A stretch of 64,000 bases of DNA, taken from Oxytricha trifallax. Its lineage: Eukaryota; Ciliophora; Spirotrichea; Sporadotrichida; Oxytrichidae. The position numbers were made by a program, and so were the translations under genes. A model generated the notes under the pieces. That model was not told the origin of the DNA. It made no database searches and saw nothing but the letters and a program-made list of their open reading frames with translations. This document shows, one piece after another, positions 1 to 11,673 of this stretch. Each line of letters starts with the position of its first letter. Within the stretch, counting starts at the first letter, position 1. The stretch is taken from NCBI GenBank assembly GCA_000711775.1, contig ARYC01000807.1, positions 42,837 through 106,836 of the forward strand. Reading direction: 5' to 3'.

Positions 1-2395
1 TGTTATTGACTTAAGATTTTTAAGGTGTTTTGTAATCAAACTTTAAATGCTTGTACTTCAAAATCTCTCTAATCTCATCCATATATTCGTTCTCATTTAT
101 AATTGGATCATTTTATATTGACTCACACACATTTGTCAAAGATTGAAGTTTCTTAACCTTTCCTTACTTTATTAATTAATTGTCTGGCACATTGTTTGAC
201 TAACTTCCATTTCCGTTTCTTAAATTATCACAAGACATTTGCTTATACATTACTCTATTTTATGTCTTACTAGTCTTTTACTGCTTAAATCTGTCCTTTG
301 TCAAAGGGAGATTGCAATTTGAATCGTAGTAGGCGAGCTAATCTTTTTGATTTTTTCCCATTTTTAAGGATTGCAATTAATCATGATTAATAGTCTTCGT
401 AATCAAAGATTTTCGATGCTTATCTTAATTAAAGAGATTTTGTTTCGAAGTCTGAACTGAGGCAGTAGTTGAAATTTAAGAATAAGAGTGATCCACCTGC
501 CCACTTTACTCACCTCTGTTAAATGCATTAATAAATATAAAATTTGGTAAAGGTGGTAGATTCACAGAGGGAGGAGAGTTTCCTTTTGTGCCTATTTACT
601 GCAAGTTTTCTTGATTCTAATTCTATATAGAAAGCTTTCGAGGGTGAGTGATTGACTAATTAAAGTTTCTCTTTCCTGAATGAATTCGACTCTTTTACTA
701 TTTTGATTGATATCCTGAAGTTTCATATCGTTCCTCATTTTTGTATTCCTCTTTTTTATTAGGAATTGCTTACGAATATTTACTAATTCTACTGCTTAGC
801 TTTGATTCCACAATATTTGAGTTGCTATCTGAAGGTGTAATCCCTCTCTTAAATATTTATGAATTATGATTGTTAATTTATTATACAGTGCTCATGGAAT
901 TACTCGCAGTTTTAAGTTTCTTAAGAACTTACAAGCCCTTCAATGATACAGTAGAAATATTATGACTTTGTTACTTTTACTATTTTGTCTCAGGACCAGC
1001 GATTGTATGCAGTTATTGATAAACTTGACCAGAGCCAGATTAAATTGTCTTTTAATTACTAGATTTCTTTCTGTTTATTATTTCTCTTAGTTGCTTTCTT
1101 AAAACTAAATCGTTTTCTTCTTCTCTAGTATTTATCACACTTTGCTTATTCGTTTGTCTAAATAGTCATGAAATTGTATTAGATTGAAATAATCGTATAA
1201 AAATGGATTAACTATTATGATTTAAATTTAATAGAGAAAGGGGTAGATAGAAGAAGAGATAATTTAATGCTTGAGATAAAAATAAAAGAACTGATACATC
1301 TTAACTATCTTAATTTGTAGATATATTAAATAAAATCTTCTTTTGTATTTGAAACAAAATCTATCTACTTTGAATGTATATACCATGAATACTAAAATTA
1401 ATTATAAATTACGGCTAGTATGACAAACACTTACCCTCCCCCTAAGGTGTACTTTTGAAATTGTATTCTGATATAACTCGACCTCCTGAGCAAAGTTTTC
1501 TTAAGAACTAGTCGTACGCGGATAATAGTTTTTGAGATATACCACTTCATAAGTCAAAGAATCATATATAAAATCATAAAATTTGGCTTTAAGTTTTTGT
1601 GACAAATTTCAACAAAAAAATCATATTTGTCATTTTCTAATAAATTTTTTGTCTTTTAATTAATTATTCATGATAGAATTCAACATTTATCCTCATATTG
1701 AATTTGAGGCAAATATATATTTTTAAAAAAAAAATATAATAATATATAAAAGCCTATAGTATAAAATATTTTGATATTAATAAAAAATACTATATATTTG
1801 CCTCAAATTCAATATGAGGATAAATGTTGAATTCTATCATGAATAATTAATTAAAAGACAAAAAATTTATTAGAAAGTGACAAATATGATTTTTTTTTTG
1901 AAATTTGTCACAAAAACTTAAAGCCAAATTTTATGATTTTATATATGATTCTTTGACTTATGAAGTGGTATATCTCAAAAACTATTATCCGCGTACGACT
2001 AGTTCTTAAGAAAACTTTGCTCAGGAGGTCGAGTTATATCAGAATACAATTTCAAAAGTACACCTTAGGGGGAGGGTAAGTGTTTGTCATACTAGCCTAA
2101 ATTACTTTTGTTATCCAATATTATTTCCAATATACATTAATAAAGATTAATAAATAAATCTGGTATTTTGTTTTCCAGTCAAAGTTTCTACTATTAGATT
2201 GTTTCTGCTGCTCATTACTGAAGAACTCTTCTCTTGATTCAACGTAGTTTTTGAATTTAAATTATCATTTGTTGATTTTTCATCTAAAAGCATAATTCTA
2301 AGTGCATCATTCATTTCTTTTTGATTTGTGTTCGTTGAGTGCCTGGATTTCTTTGAGTTATAAGCACTTCCATTAACTTTCGATTATTTAAACAT
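1..2395 (-). CDS. Unknown Ser/Asn/Gln/Lys-rich protein, 3' end beyond window, interrupted by a 1014 bp IES
   Basis: The ATG is at 2395 and the reading frame continues past position 1, so the C-terminus is missing. The first coding block (2395-2172) is rich in Ser, Asn and Lys. The frame is cut by an IES and resumes at 1152. The pointer is TTTGT (1153-1157 and 2167-2171), and joining at it keeps the frame (...TGKQ TNKQ...). A 39-nt GT-AG intron fits at 848-886. The remaining protein is hydrophilic, with TAA/TAG glutamines throughout and no TGA. I recognise no domain. Its start lies 150 bp from the stop of the SANBR-like gene in the same orientation. Confidence that it is coding is good; function is unknown. 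Confidence 0.7.
1153..2166. other. IES of 1014 bp, pointer TTTGT, carrying a foldback element
   Basis: Direct repeat TTTGT at 1153-1157 and 2167-2171 bounds an AT-rich block without host coding potential. Deleting the block with one pointer copy joins the two coding parts of the surrounding minus-strand gene in frame. Two thirds of the block is the inverted-repeat element at 1413-2097. Confidence 0.75.
1413..2097. mobile_element. 685 bp foldback (long inverted repeat) element with 8-bp target duplication
   Basis: The two halves (about 1413-1715 and 1793-2097) are almost exact reverse complements, with ends starting GGCTAGTATGACAAAC. An AT-rich spacer of under 80 bp separates them. The flanks are TAAATTAC at 1405-1412 and again at 2098-2105, an 8-bp target duplication. 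No coding frame is present. An 8-bp duplication is typical of hAT-like transposition, so this may be a non-autonomous hAT-type or foldback element; the superfamily is an inference. It lies wholly inside an IES. Confidence 0.9.
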
Positions 2396-2544
2396 TTTAT
2401 TACATTATTATTCGAATCCTTAAGTACTTGAAGTTATTGGGATTATAAAATCCAGATTTACACAAAGAAAAGAGAATTTATTTCCAAAATATTTTTATGT
2501 GACTACTTTACTATATAAATATCGGATTTTATTACAATTTTTGA

Positions 2545-4422
2545 TCATCTTCTAATTTTGTTCTATCTCGCTTTGGAGTAATGCTACTATACTCTATTTC
2601 TAACTTAGTTACTATTTGCATTCATATTTCCAGTTTGAGGCCTCTATGAAGTATCTCCAACTCCTCCTTATTTCTCCTGTGCTTATGCATTTCTCTAAGA
2701 CTTTTTGCTAATAACTTTATCTTCTTTTCTTAGTTTTTAAAGTTCTTTCGACATTAGCTTCATTTGATTGAAGTCATCAGTTCTCATAGTATCCATTCTC
2801 CATTCTTTGTACTTAGATTTGCGTTTTTGTTTCACACTAAGTAGTGCTGCGGTTTATTGTTGCTATGCTTAAAGTTCTGAATTTAGATTTTAGCAGGCAT
2901 CTGCTTCCTCATCTGAAGAGTCATCACAGTCCTCGTCCTCATCTTGATCTTCGTTTAGATCCCTAGTTTAAAGAAAAGCCTTTACAAATTTCATGAGTGA
3001 TCTCTCTGAATTTATGCAATCTGTAAGCTTTCTCATCATTTCAACTTTTCCTGTTTAAACATTTGCCTTCTCAAATTCATAAGGCTCACACACTTCTTGG
3101 AAATGTTTCATAAGCATGTCGAAGGAATTTTAATTCTCAGAAGTGTGACCTTTTCTTGGAGAAGCAACTTTTATAGAATGGTTCTTTGAAGTACAACCTG
3201 TTTTCTTTAAAGATATTGAAAACCTTTATGCTTAGGAATTACAGCAAGGATATCTAAAAACGAAACTAAAAAAGAAGAAAATAACTTACATTCCGTTATT
3301 TAAGCCAAATGAAAACTTAGGATGCATAGGATGAAAGCTACAATGATTTATTTCAGCACCCACAAATTTGTAATTGCAATCAGCACAGTAGAATTCTTGC
3401 AATCGTGCATAAATTTTCATGAATATGTCCTTCCATGGCACTGTTTTCTGCCTAAGAAACATAACAAACTTATTTACATCCCAAGTTTTGTCAGAGACAT
3501 GCTGAGCAATTACAGTTCCATGAGTATCGATGAAGATTTTGGCTTTTGAGCAAGGCATCCAATCTCTCTAACTTGAAGTGTAAAGTTAATCGCAATAGAC
3601 GCACCTGTGCAACATATTTACTTCATCTTCAAAGATAATTTCTAGCTTCTTCATAAATAACTTGCTAGTCAATTTATCTTTTTTGTCTTTTAAATTATCG
3701 AGATCATGTAGAGTAATTGCTCTTGCTAGTTTCTTGATTAGGGAACTATTTAAGCAATTCATGTCTATTGGAAGTGTGATAATTTCTTGCAGATTTTTAA
3801 CTACAAATTGCACTGACTCCTCGACTAATTTAGCCATTTAAAGAAAATCTGAAGAAATTAATATAGATACTGAATTCTTGATCTCTAACTTTGGTTCCTT
3901 CTTATGCACGTATTTCATAAGCCAATCGAATATATTAATGTCACAATGCACACTGATGTCTATATCATCTAGATTCTTGGAATCAGCCAAATATTTCTCA
4001 AAGTACTTCATATTATTGAGCAGTAGGATTCTATCACATTTGAAATCTTTATTCATTTTCTTGTTTTCATCACAAACATGAATTACGATTTAGTTGCTAT
4101 TTGCGTTTTAAACTGCAGCTGATTGAGTTCTGCTCGCTAAATCATTTTTATTGCTACTTTAAGATATTCCTTGTGTTATCAAAGAATCGGGGTTGCTGTT
4201 TTCATTGTTTAAGTAAGGTGCTGTGGAGAGGTGCTCTTTGGCTGGCATTTCTTTTGAAGAGTTTATTTTAGAGAGAGAATTCTGATCTTTCTTGTGATGA
4301 GGGTATATTGTGTTGTTATTGTTCAGTATTTACTATTTTATAAACGAATTTCCAACTATTTGAGCTGACTAGAATGAATTAGAATACAAAATCTACCTTT
4401 AAAAGGATCTAATGGATTTCAT
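2545..4422 (-). CDS. SANBR-like (KIAA1841 family) BTB-domain protein
   Basis: A long frame runs from ATG 4422 to TGA 2545-2547. After a low-complexity N-terminus of about 120 residues comes a divergent BTB-type region (MRYF-like start, then DIDISVHCDINIFDWLMKYV). It is followed by a block with DLKDKKDK, SKLF, DKTWDV and YPCC, spaced as in animal SANBR/KIAA1841 (a SANT/BTB regulator known from B cells). The C-terminus has an acidic stretch and a basic coiled coil with KYKEWRMDTMRTDDF, also like the family tail. A 36-nt GT-AG intron (3254-3289) lies just before YPCC; a tiny IES is an alternative. Otherwise there is no IES. The molecular role in ciliates is unknown. Confidence 0.85.
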
Positions 4423-4554
4423 TATTAAAATTCTAAATATGTTAAAGAGACAGTCCTTGAGACTAAATGTTTTAAGTTAAATAAGGTATCATGTTTAAAG
4501 TGCTATTGACACTTTGTGTTCATGAACTTGCAATATTGTGTAATATTAACTATT

Positions 4555-4785
4555 TCATTCTTAAGTTCCCATTGTTCTCTCAAGACTGCTCTTAGCTTGG
4601 CTGACAAGTTCAAGTTCCTTCTTGCAGTATGCATTGAAGTCTAGTTTCTCTGAGTCAACGTAATAGTAAGAAGCAACATATTTCTCTTGGATGTTTCTGA
4701 GATATGGCTGGATGCATCTTGAGTAGATATTTAACTTGAACAAGAAATCGTCTTGCAATTGTGCTCTGCTTTGACTAGCTTCCAT
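4555..4785 (-). CDS. Small unknown protein, 76 aa
   Basis: The frame runs from ATG 4785 (MEASQSRAQLQDDF) to TGA 4555-4557 with one TAA glutamine near the end. It is charged, with probable helices and several Tyr and Cys residues (YVASYYYVDSEKLDF). Codon use resembles its neighbours. It sits between the SANBR-like gene (same strand) and the Rab gene (opposite strand), so its 5' side faces a likely shared promoter region at 4790-5165. No family recognised. Confidence 0.6.
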
Positions 4786-5169
4786 TATAAATCTATATTT
4801 TAACAAAATATTAATTATTATTCTCTAATCGATCACTCATTAATTGCAATTACACTCGATTATTTTTATATTCTTTAACATATTTAACATTCACAAAATA
4901 TTAAAAACTCTTCCATTAAAGTAAACTTTATTATAGGTTTCTTAAAACTAATCAAAAATATAATATAATCAAACTATCATTCGCTTTTAATTGTTTTATA
5001 TTTAAAATTAATATAGCAAAAATAGAAATATACAAAACTTAAAAATTAAACCTATTATTATAAACTCATTTCCACAATAATTGTTTTAAATAATTATTCA
5101 AAAAATAAGGACACTCTACATATAAAGAAAAAATAACTTAGTAGATTATATAATTATACACTCAGAAAA

Positions 5170-6297
5170 ATGGCTTAAAAGAAAATACAAATTATCATCT
5201 TAGGAGATGGTGCAGTCGGTAAAACCTCACTTCTCAGAATGTACGTAACCTTACAAACTTAATACTATTTAACCAATGGTTTTTGGGGTTAGGCTGGACC
5301 TAGCTTTAAGTTCTGATGGTTTCTTATCTTTGTTAAATTCATGTGTGCATGATATGCTAAATCTTTCTTGTATAGGTATTCTGAGAAGCAGTTTACGCAG
5401 AGTCACATGGCCACCATAGGTCTGGATTACGTGTCAACCACCTTCAAATCCCCTAACACCGAGGACATCGCAGTGAAGATCTGGGACACAGCAGGCCAAG
5501 AGCGTTTCAAGACAATTACTTACTCTTTCTACAAGCAAGCACACGGTGTCATAGTTACATTCGATGTGACAAACCAATAATCCTTCAACAATGTGAAAAC
5601 ATGGCTGGAGTCAATTTACCAACACGCAGATCCCAGCATCACCAAGGTCCTTGTGGGAAACAAAATTGATTTGGAAGACGAGCGCAAGGTGAGCGCTGAG
5701 GAGGCTAAAGTTCTTGCTGATCAACATAAGATGCGCTATTTCGAGACGTCAGCAAGACTTAATAAGAACATTTATTTTTAAAAAAAATAATTTATAAATA
5801 TAATAGTGATTATTAATTGTCATTTTTAACATTGATGAATTGATGAACCACTTGATGGAGAAAGTTTACTAGAAAATGTTTTAAGATTAAGACGATGACA
5901 ATATAAAAGTGAAATTCATTAAAGCAAAGATTTATGATTTGGTATTGCATTTCATAATAAGATCTACATTGAATATTTATACTATAAAACCATTGTTTTA
6001 ATTTTTTTATTTTTAAGGAATAAGTGAGAGGATCTTTACTTAAACTATAATTTAAATGATCTCTTAAAATTACAATATATTTGATTCTTTTTTTAACAAG
6101 CAAAATAATCAATTTAATTTGGCATTTTTTTCATGTCTAAGTAAATTTTATAATTAAAAATGTATGTTTGATATTTATAAGATAATGATTTATGAGCTTT
6201 TAATAGAGGAAAGAGCGTAGTGATAAACAAAAAGGATCATAAAAAGAGCGAAGGGACTGGTGGAAAGAAAAATGGTGGTGGTGGTTGCTGCAAATGA
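5170..6297 (+). CDS. Rab-family small GTPase with one intron and two IESs
   Basis: The start [22 protein letters not shown] contains the P-loop. [13 protein letters not shown] and ETSA are the other G motifs, and the protein ends in CCK, giving prenylation cysteines. This is a Rab1/Rab8-type membrane-traffic GTPase. A 135-nt GT-AG intron lies at 5241-5375. IES 1 (61 bp) is bounded by AACATT at 5767-5772 and 5828-5833; removing it gives [21 protein letters not shown] in frame. IES 2 (281 bp) is best placed with pointer TTAA (5919-5922 and 6200-6203), giving [17 protein letters not shown], the usual Rab pre-tail. An AAAGA repeat would also stay open but loses the NRGKS match. Confidence 0.95.
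5767..5827. other. IES of 61 bp in the Rab gene, pointer AACATT
   Basis: AACATT occurs at 5767-5772 and 5828-5833. The AT-rich segment between them breaks the Rab alignment, and its removal restores the conserved ETSA...NKNI..L block in frame. Confidence 0.9.
5919..6199. other. IES of 281 bp in the Rab gene, pointer TTAA (best fit)
   Basis: TTAA at 5919-5922 and 6200-6203 joins the C-terminal half of the Rab to NRGKSVVI and the double-Cys tail. A longer 9-bp repeat (GATTTATGA, 5929-5937 and 6187-6195) was considered but puts TGA in frame and loses the prenylation site. Confidence 0.7.
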
Positions 6298-7057
6298 TGA
6301 TTATCGAATTATTCATAGCAATATATTAGAGCAAAGAGCAGTCATAAACTTATAAATTCTATAAGAAAGTTTGATTAATAGTAGTACTTCGCAACAATAT
6401 GAACCAGTATTTTATATTCACAAAAAGTAGTTAAATTTTACAGTAAAATGTTAAACTTTGAAATATTAAACATAAGCCCTTTTTTTATTCATAAATTAAA
6501 CTTTCTTAAGAATGTAATTGGCCTAATCCTATTACGATTTTATTTTAAATAATATTAAGATAATAATTCTAACCAATAAACTAAAAATGAATATAATAAA
6601 TAATGATTATGGAATATAAAATATTTAAGTTAGAAAGAAAACAAAAGAAAGTTGAGAAGTAATTAGAAAAAAATTACTTTGTTTCATCGAGCTAATCCGA
6701 AAATTTCGAAAAAAAATTATAATAATTTTCTCCAAATGTTATTTAATTAGTCTGATTCATTTCATATAAAAAGCTTGTAATATTTGCATTTTTCTTTCAC
6801 AATTATATCTAAGAATATCAGATTTTCATAGATAAATTTGCATAATTGCTCTGTAGTTCATCTGATTAAAAATTATAAAAGTTAAGGGTTTAAAAATTGC
6901 TTCAATATATAAAACTTTCAATTTGACTTTATAAACACTTATATAAGTTGAATTTTTGCTTTTACAATTTGATATATCTAAATTTCTATTTCCACTCTAA
7001 TGTCAGGCAAAATACGATTTCTGATTCAATAATATATAATAAAAATGGGATTTAATA
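6298..7057. other. Intergenic, no gene seen
   Basis: Very AT-rich, with TGA in every frame at short intervals. It separates the 3' ends of the convergent Rab and Asn-rich genes. No repeat or RNA gene recognised. Confidence 0.5.
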
Positions 7058-7592
7058 TCACAATGAATTAGAAGCCGTTTGAGACATAGCCCCTACATTT
7101 CTATCATTATTAGCACTAATTTTCTAATTTATGCCAGAAGCAGTGGGCTGCAAGTGATTATTATTACTGTTATTTATTCTACTGTACTCGAAATTATTCT
7201 TACCAACTATGTTACTGCTAAATTCAATCCCATTGTTTACATTATTGTTTTATTTTAAATTATTGCTGTTGAAAGCTTGTGGCTGAATTCCATTGCCAAT
7301 TCCCATCAATTATGGAGCAACTTGATTCTGGGAATTATTATGAATTAATAAAAATACATATAATACTTTTAAAATAGGGTATAGAATCAAAGTATACTAT
7401 AGTAATAGTGCTCATCTCTAAATTTGAAAATACATTAGAATATTTAATGATCTTACTGGTTTGAGGAGGTAATCGATTTATAAATTAGTTATTTCCAATT
7501 ATATTGCTTTGCTGTTAAATCGCACTTGAAGCAGAGCCCAGAGGATTGTTACTCTTAGACCTGTAGTTAGTTATGTTCATGAATGTTTTCAT
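7058..7592 (-). CDS. Asn/Gln/Ser-rich unknown protein, two coding blocks
   Basis: ATG 7592 begins MKTFMNITNYRSKSNNP, reaching about 7455. A second block (about 7345-7058) is strongly Asn-rich (HNNSQNQVAP..., NNNVNNG, NNSNNNHLQP) and ends at TGA 7058-7060. The roughly 100 bp between the blocks holds a GTAAG donor and AT-rich sequence but also an in-frame TGA. It must be an intron or IES, and I could not place the junction uniquely. The composition is typical of ciliate low-complexity proteins. Function unknown. Confidence 0.5.
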
Positions 7593-7862
7593 TGCCAATT
7601 AATAAATTTTTATGTTTGTGTTTGTGCTTTAAATTCGTGTATGCTGATTGAAAATGAGAATTTTAAGGGGTTTCTGCCACCACTGCAGATAAAATGAATA
7701 ATTTAAATTAATTTAAATAACGAGTATTTTCATCTATAATTCCTAAACATTCCTAGAATCTTCACTGAGAATACAAAGCAATATCTAAATGTGTGTCCTA
7801 AATGCCACGATTAATTATAATAATGTAATTATAAAATTAATTAATTAATTTGAGTGAGTGAA

Positions 7863-9375
7863 ATGGATCATATTCGCTAGGACTTAGATGAATTGATGGG
7901 GAAGGATAGAAACCATCCTTTGCATGTCAGACTACAAAAAAGAGATCACTTTGACGACGATTATGTAAGTTACAAACTTCAACTTATCGGCTATGTTCTT
8001 GAATTTATGTGTATTTATTGCTAAATTTGTGTGTTAACAATTTTCTTTCTGTAGGTTTGCAAATACAATTTGCTTTCTTTTTGCCCTCACGACTTGTTTC
8101 CCAACACAAAAGCAGATATTGGACCGTACGACTATTAAATCACTTCACTAAGCTTTAAAAGCAAATAACGATTTTATGATTATTAACTTACCTTATAGAT
8201 GCTAGAAGCGCCATGACGACTATTTGAAGGAGATGTTCAAGAATGACCCTGATAGAGAGATATATCAGAGAAAGTACGAAAAAGAACTACAAAGTTTGTT
8301 GGAGCAGATGATTGCATAAGTTGATTAAAAAATGAAGAGATCCATAGCTAGAGTTGAAAATCCTGGACCTGATCATATCAACTAACCAGAAATTAATGCC
8401 AGTTAACAGGAAAGTTTGAACTAGAAAATTGATTAACTTGAGCAAAAAATCAACTTTTATATTGAGAGAGCTGAGAAACTTGGAGAAGAGGGGTAGATTG
8501 ACGAGAGTGAGGCTATTATGAAAGTGGTTGATGATTTGAAAAAGCAGAAGACAGAACTTGAATCCTTAACTGACGTAAATATGATCCCAAAAGATAAAAA
8601 CATGAAAGTTTGCCCAGTCTGTGGTGCACTGTAAGCCTCAACTGACACTGACAAGAGACTTTAAATGCATCAGGAAGGTAAATTGCATACTGGCTACTAG
8701 AAAATCAGAAAAGTGCTTGCTGAATTGAAGCAAAAGCGTGAGGAATACCGAAGACTTAACGAAAGATAAGGTAAGAGAAGATCCAGATCAAGATCTGTCT
8801 CACCAACTAAGGTTGCACTTCCTAGAAGAAACATTCATGGGCACAATCCTTAAGCTGATGATAAAGTTAATGAAGCTTTTTATTTCAGCTCTAAGAAGTA
8901 TGGCTCTGGCGTCAATGTGCCAGACTCAAATATAAGGTTCACTGAACTAGCAATTGAAAATAATAAAGGAGTTAATGTGCAACTGGCAAAGACTGAGACC
9001 ATGGCAAAAGAGTGGGGTTACTATAAAAGAGCAATAGATAAGAAGCGTAGAGAACAATAAAATAAGGAGAAAGCTGAGAAGAGAGACGAAGAAAGAGGAG
9101 GAGGCTACAATAATAAAAAGCATGAATAACATAGTCATTATTTTAACAATTCATACAAGAGATTTGATGATGGTGGCAGAGGAGGAAGAGATGGCGGTGA
9201 TAGGAGAAACGATCGTGAAAACTTCTCAAGACCTCCAGGCGGTGGCTACGGTGGCGGAGATAGAAATAGAGACGGTGGAAGATAAGATGATAGAAGAGGT
9301 GGCGGCCAATATAATGGCGGTGGCAGAGATAACTATAGAAGCGGCGGTTTTGCTGGTGATTAGAGAAGAAGATGA
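7863..9375 (+). CDS. LUC7-like U1 snRNP splicing factor with RS/RGG tail
   Basis: ATG 7863 starts with LDELMGKDRN, the LUC7 signature. Two introns (7965-8054 and 8126-8198, both GT-AG) must be removed to give VCKYNLLSFCPHDLFPNTKADIGPC, the first CCCH zinc finger. A long coiled coil follows, then the second finger (KVCPVCGAL...H..GKLHTGY). The C-terminus is RS-like (KRRSRSRS) and then Gly/Arg/Asp-rich (GGGYGGGDRN repeats), ending at TGA 9373-9375. The family binds U1 snRNP and helps choose 5' splice sites in the nucleus. No IES is present. The RGG-like tail is longer than in animal LUC7L. Confidence 0.93.
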
Positions 9376-9640
9376 AAATAATAAATCCTTAAGTAATTAC
9401 CTTTAATTAAGCTTTAATCAACAAATTCATGAATATTTTCATATGAATGAAAATAACAAATGATGATGTGGAATGATTAATAAGATTAGAGTGAATTATT
9501 AATAGTCGCAATTATATGATGATGTCACATTAAATAAGCGGTCGATTAAAATTTATAATACCATACAGGCCTTAGTAGAGGTCCTCGATCTCATCATATT
9601 TACTATTAAGATACCATTTTCTTCAGCATTTTCAGCTCCC

Positions 9641-10315
9641 TCATAGTTTTTGATAAATAAAACCTTTGATCTCAACCTTTGAGAATCTGCCAACTGCTTC
9701 TTCTAATTGATCGTATCTATCGAAAGTGATTTCTTTAATAAGTTTCCATTTTTATTGATCTTCTAGCTCCTTAATCTTCAAACCATAGCTGTATTACTCT
9801 AAATACATGGTTCTTGTGGCAAAGATGGCATATCCATTATCTTTAAGTGCTAATAGCATTTCATCGAAGACGTTGTTATCTAAGTGACCCTCGGCTAAGA
9901 TTCCAGCGGCAGTGATAGCATCGAATCTACCTCTGAACTCTTGTGGGAAGGTATCTGGTTTGCCCAAGAACAGCTCCTGGAGAGATTCATAAGATTCTTT
10001 TTCCTTTGCTTTCTCTAACATACCTGCGCTGGCATCAACACCAACTACGTGTTTGAATCCTCTCTCCTTAAGATATTGTCCAACGAGACCGGTACCGCAA
10101 CCCATATCGAAGATTTGAGCCTCAGCAGCTGCATCACCAAAGATTTCCTTGCAAAGTTCAGCACATCTCAATGGATCATGGTAGCCGGCAGTCAAGTAGA
10201 TCTGTTCATAATGGGCACTCAATTCATCGTAATGCTCTGCAATATGGTCTTGAGAGAATCCTCCATGCTTGAGCATGTTCTCTTTCATTTCTTCTGTTAC
10301 AACAGGCTTTGACAT
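9641..10315 (-). CDS. Class I SAM-dependent methyltransferase (METTL27/WBSCR27-like), copy 1
   Basis: The frame from ATG 10315 to TGA 9641-9643 encodes 224 aa. Motif I is IFDMGCGTGLVGQYL, followed by VVGVDASAGML (motif II acidic residue), and a post-motif region with ITAAGILAEGH. This small Rossmann methyltransferase matches the WBSCR27/METTL27 group; its substrate is unknown. The gene is uninterrupted, unlike its close paralogue at 10652-11401, with which it is in tandem on the same strand. The two share most motifs and the C-terminal FDRYDQLEEAVGRF. Confidence 0.9.
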
Positions 10316-10651
10316 AGCTAGATAGTATTATGATTTGTAAGGAAAGTGGTAGTTTGTTTAGTTTAGTAACTATTCAAATTAAGATTATACATAAACTTAT
10401 TGTTAAGGGGTTTATTGAGTCTTTTAAAACAATATTTAAGTTTATCTTGAATTAAGCAATTAAGATATTCGAAAATTGTACCAAATACCAAGAATTTGAA
10501 AAGACTTTCTAGAAAGAAAATGAGTAAAATAACTATACTTAACATACGAATTAAACCTTTATCAATAATAATTTATTTAATTATGAAAAAGTAACTAAGT
10601 TTAATATTAGTTAACTTAATACAAACAATAGTCTCTGATTCAAGAGTATCT

Positions 10652-11401
10652 TCAGAGTTTTTGGTAAGCGAATGCTTTTGCTTCAACCTTTTGGAATCTG
10701 CCAACAGCTTCTTCGAGTTGATCGTATCTATCAAAAGTGATCTCGTTAACAAGACTTAATAATTAAAAAAAATAACTCCATTTTCCAGTGTCTACGAGTT
10801 CCTTTATCTTCTCGACATAGTTATATTGAGTTAAGTACATAGTTCTGGTGGCGAATACAGCATAGCCACCGGTCTTAAGGGCCATAAGCATTTCATCGAA
10901 GACTTTGTTGTCAAGATGACCTTCAGCCAAGATGCCACTTGCAGTGATAAACTGTGGCAACAAGAATTTTTTATATGAAAGCTAACAAAAATATTTAACA
11001 TCGAATCTATTGTGAAGGTTCTCTGGGAAAGTGTCTGGTAATCCTAGGAAAAGTTCGTGAAGTTCAGTGTATGAGCCCTTGACCTTTGCCTTTTCTAACA
11101 TACCAGCGCTGGCATCAACACCTACTATTTGGTTGAAGCCTCTCTCCTTTAGATATTGGCCAACAAGTCCAGTACCACATCCCATATCGAGAACAACAGC
11201 TGCTTCAGCGGCATCACCAACGCATGTCTTTGCGAGTTCAGCGCACTTAAGGGGATCGTGCCATCCTGCTCTGAGGTAGATCTCTTCGTAGTGAGAGCTC
11301 AACTCGTTGTAGTGATCAGCAATGTTTTCTTGAGAGAAGTTTCCGTGCTTTTGCATCTCTTCTTTGTGTTAAGCGGTCAATTCACCTTCAAAGTTTAGCA
11401 T
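10652..11401 (-). CDS. Class I SAM-dependent methyltransferase, copy 2, with two IESs
   Basis: ATG 11401 (MLNFEGELTAQHKEEM) to TGA 10652-10654. Motif I is VLDMGCGTGLVGQYL, then VGVDASAGML. The frame breaks after NRFDV and resumes as ITASGILAEGH; a 48 bp IES with pointer TAA (10948-10950 and 10996-10998) repairs it. A second, 21 bp IES with pointer ACT (10754-10756 and 10775-10777) sits between KWS and LVNEITFD. Paralogue 1 lacks both IESs at the matching codons, so the IES pattern changed after duplication. The substrate is unknown. Confidence 0.92.
10754..10774. other. IES of 21 bp, pointer ACT
   Basis: A very short AT-only insert between ACT copies (10754-10756, 10775-10777) in methyltransferase copy 2. 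Comparison with the intact paralogue confirms the exact excision. Confidence 0.88.
10948..10995. other. IES of 48 bp, pointer TAA
   Basis: TAA at 10948-10950 and 10996-10998. Removal restores FDVITASGIL, matching FDAITAAGIL of the intact paralogue. Confidence 0.92.
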
Positions 11402-11673
11402 TCTGTGTTTAGTTTAAGATATTCAAGTTAATAGTAATAAAAATTTAACTTTTATGATTGATAACTCACGAATTCATTGTGATTTAATAGGGTTCTTTAT
11501 TTCTCTCCTAAATTCATAATTATAATTAAGAACATAGTAACATCTTATTTAATATTACGTCACGTAACAAATGCTTTAGTTTACTATAGATCAGAAATTA
11601 TGGTTCATATTAAGCTCATTATGCAATAAATTTTTGAAAATTATTGTTAAAGAAATAAATAACTTTTCTATGT

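Noticed and set aside
5929-6195. 9-bp direct repeat GATTTATGA as the pointer of the second Rab IES
   Set aside because: Joining there leads to TGA within about 15 codons and removes the CC prenylation tail; TTAA gives the conserved NRGKSVVI segment in frame.
9122-9406. Plus-strand frame of 94 codons starting MNNIVIILTIHTRD
   Set aside because: It overlaps the LUC7-like RGG tail in another frame; the tail matches the family and the alternative has no supporting signal.
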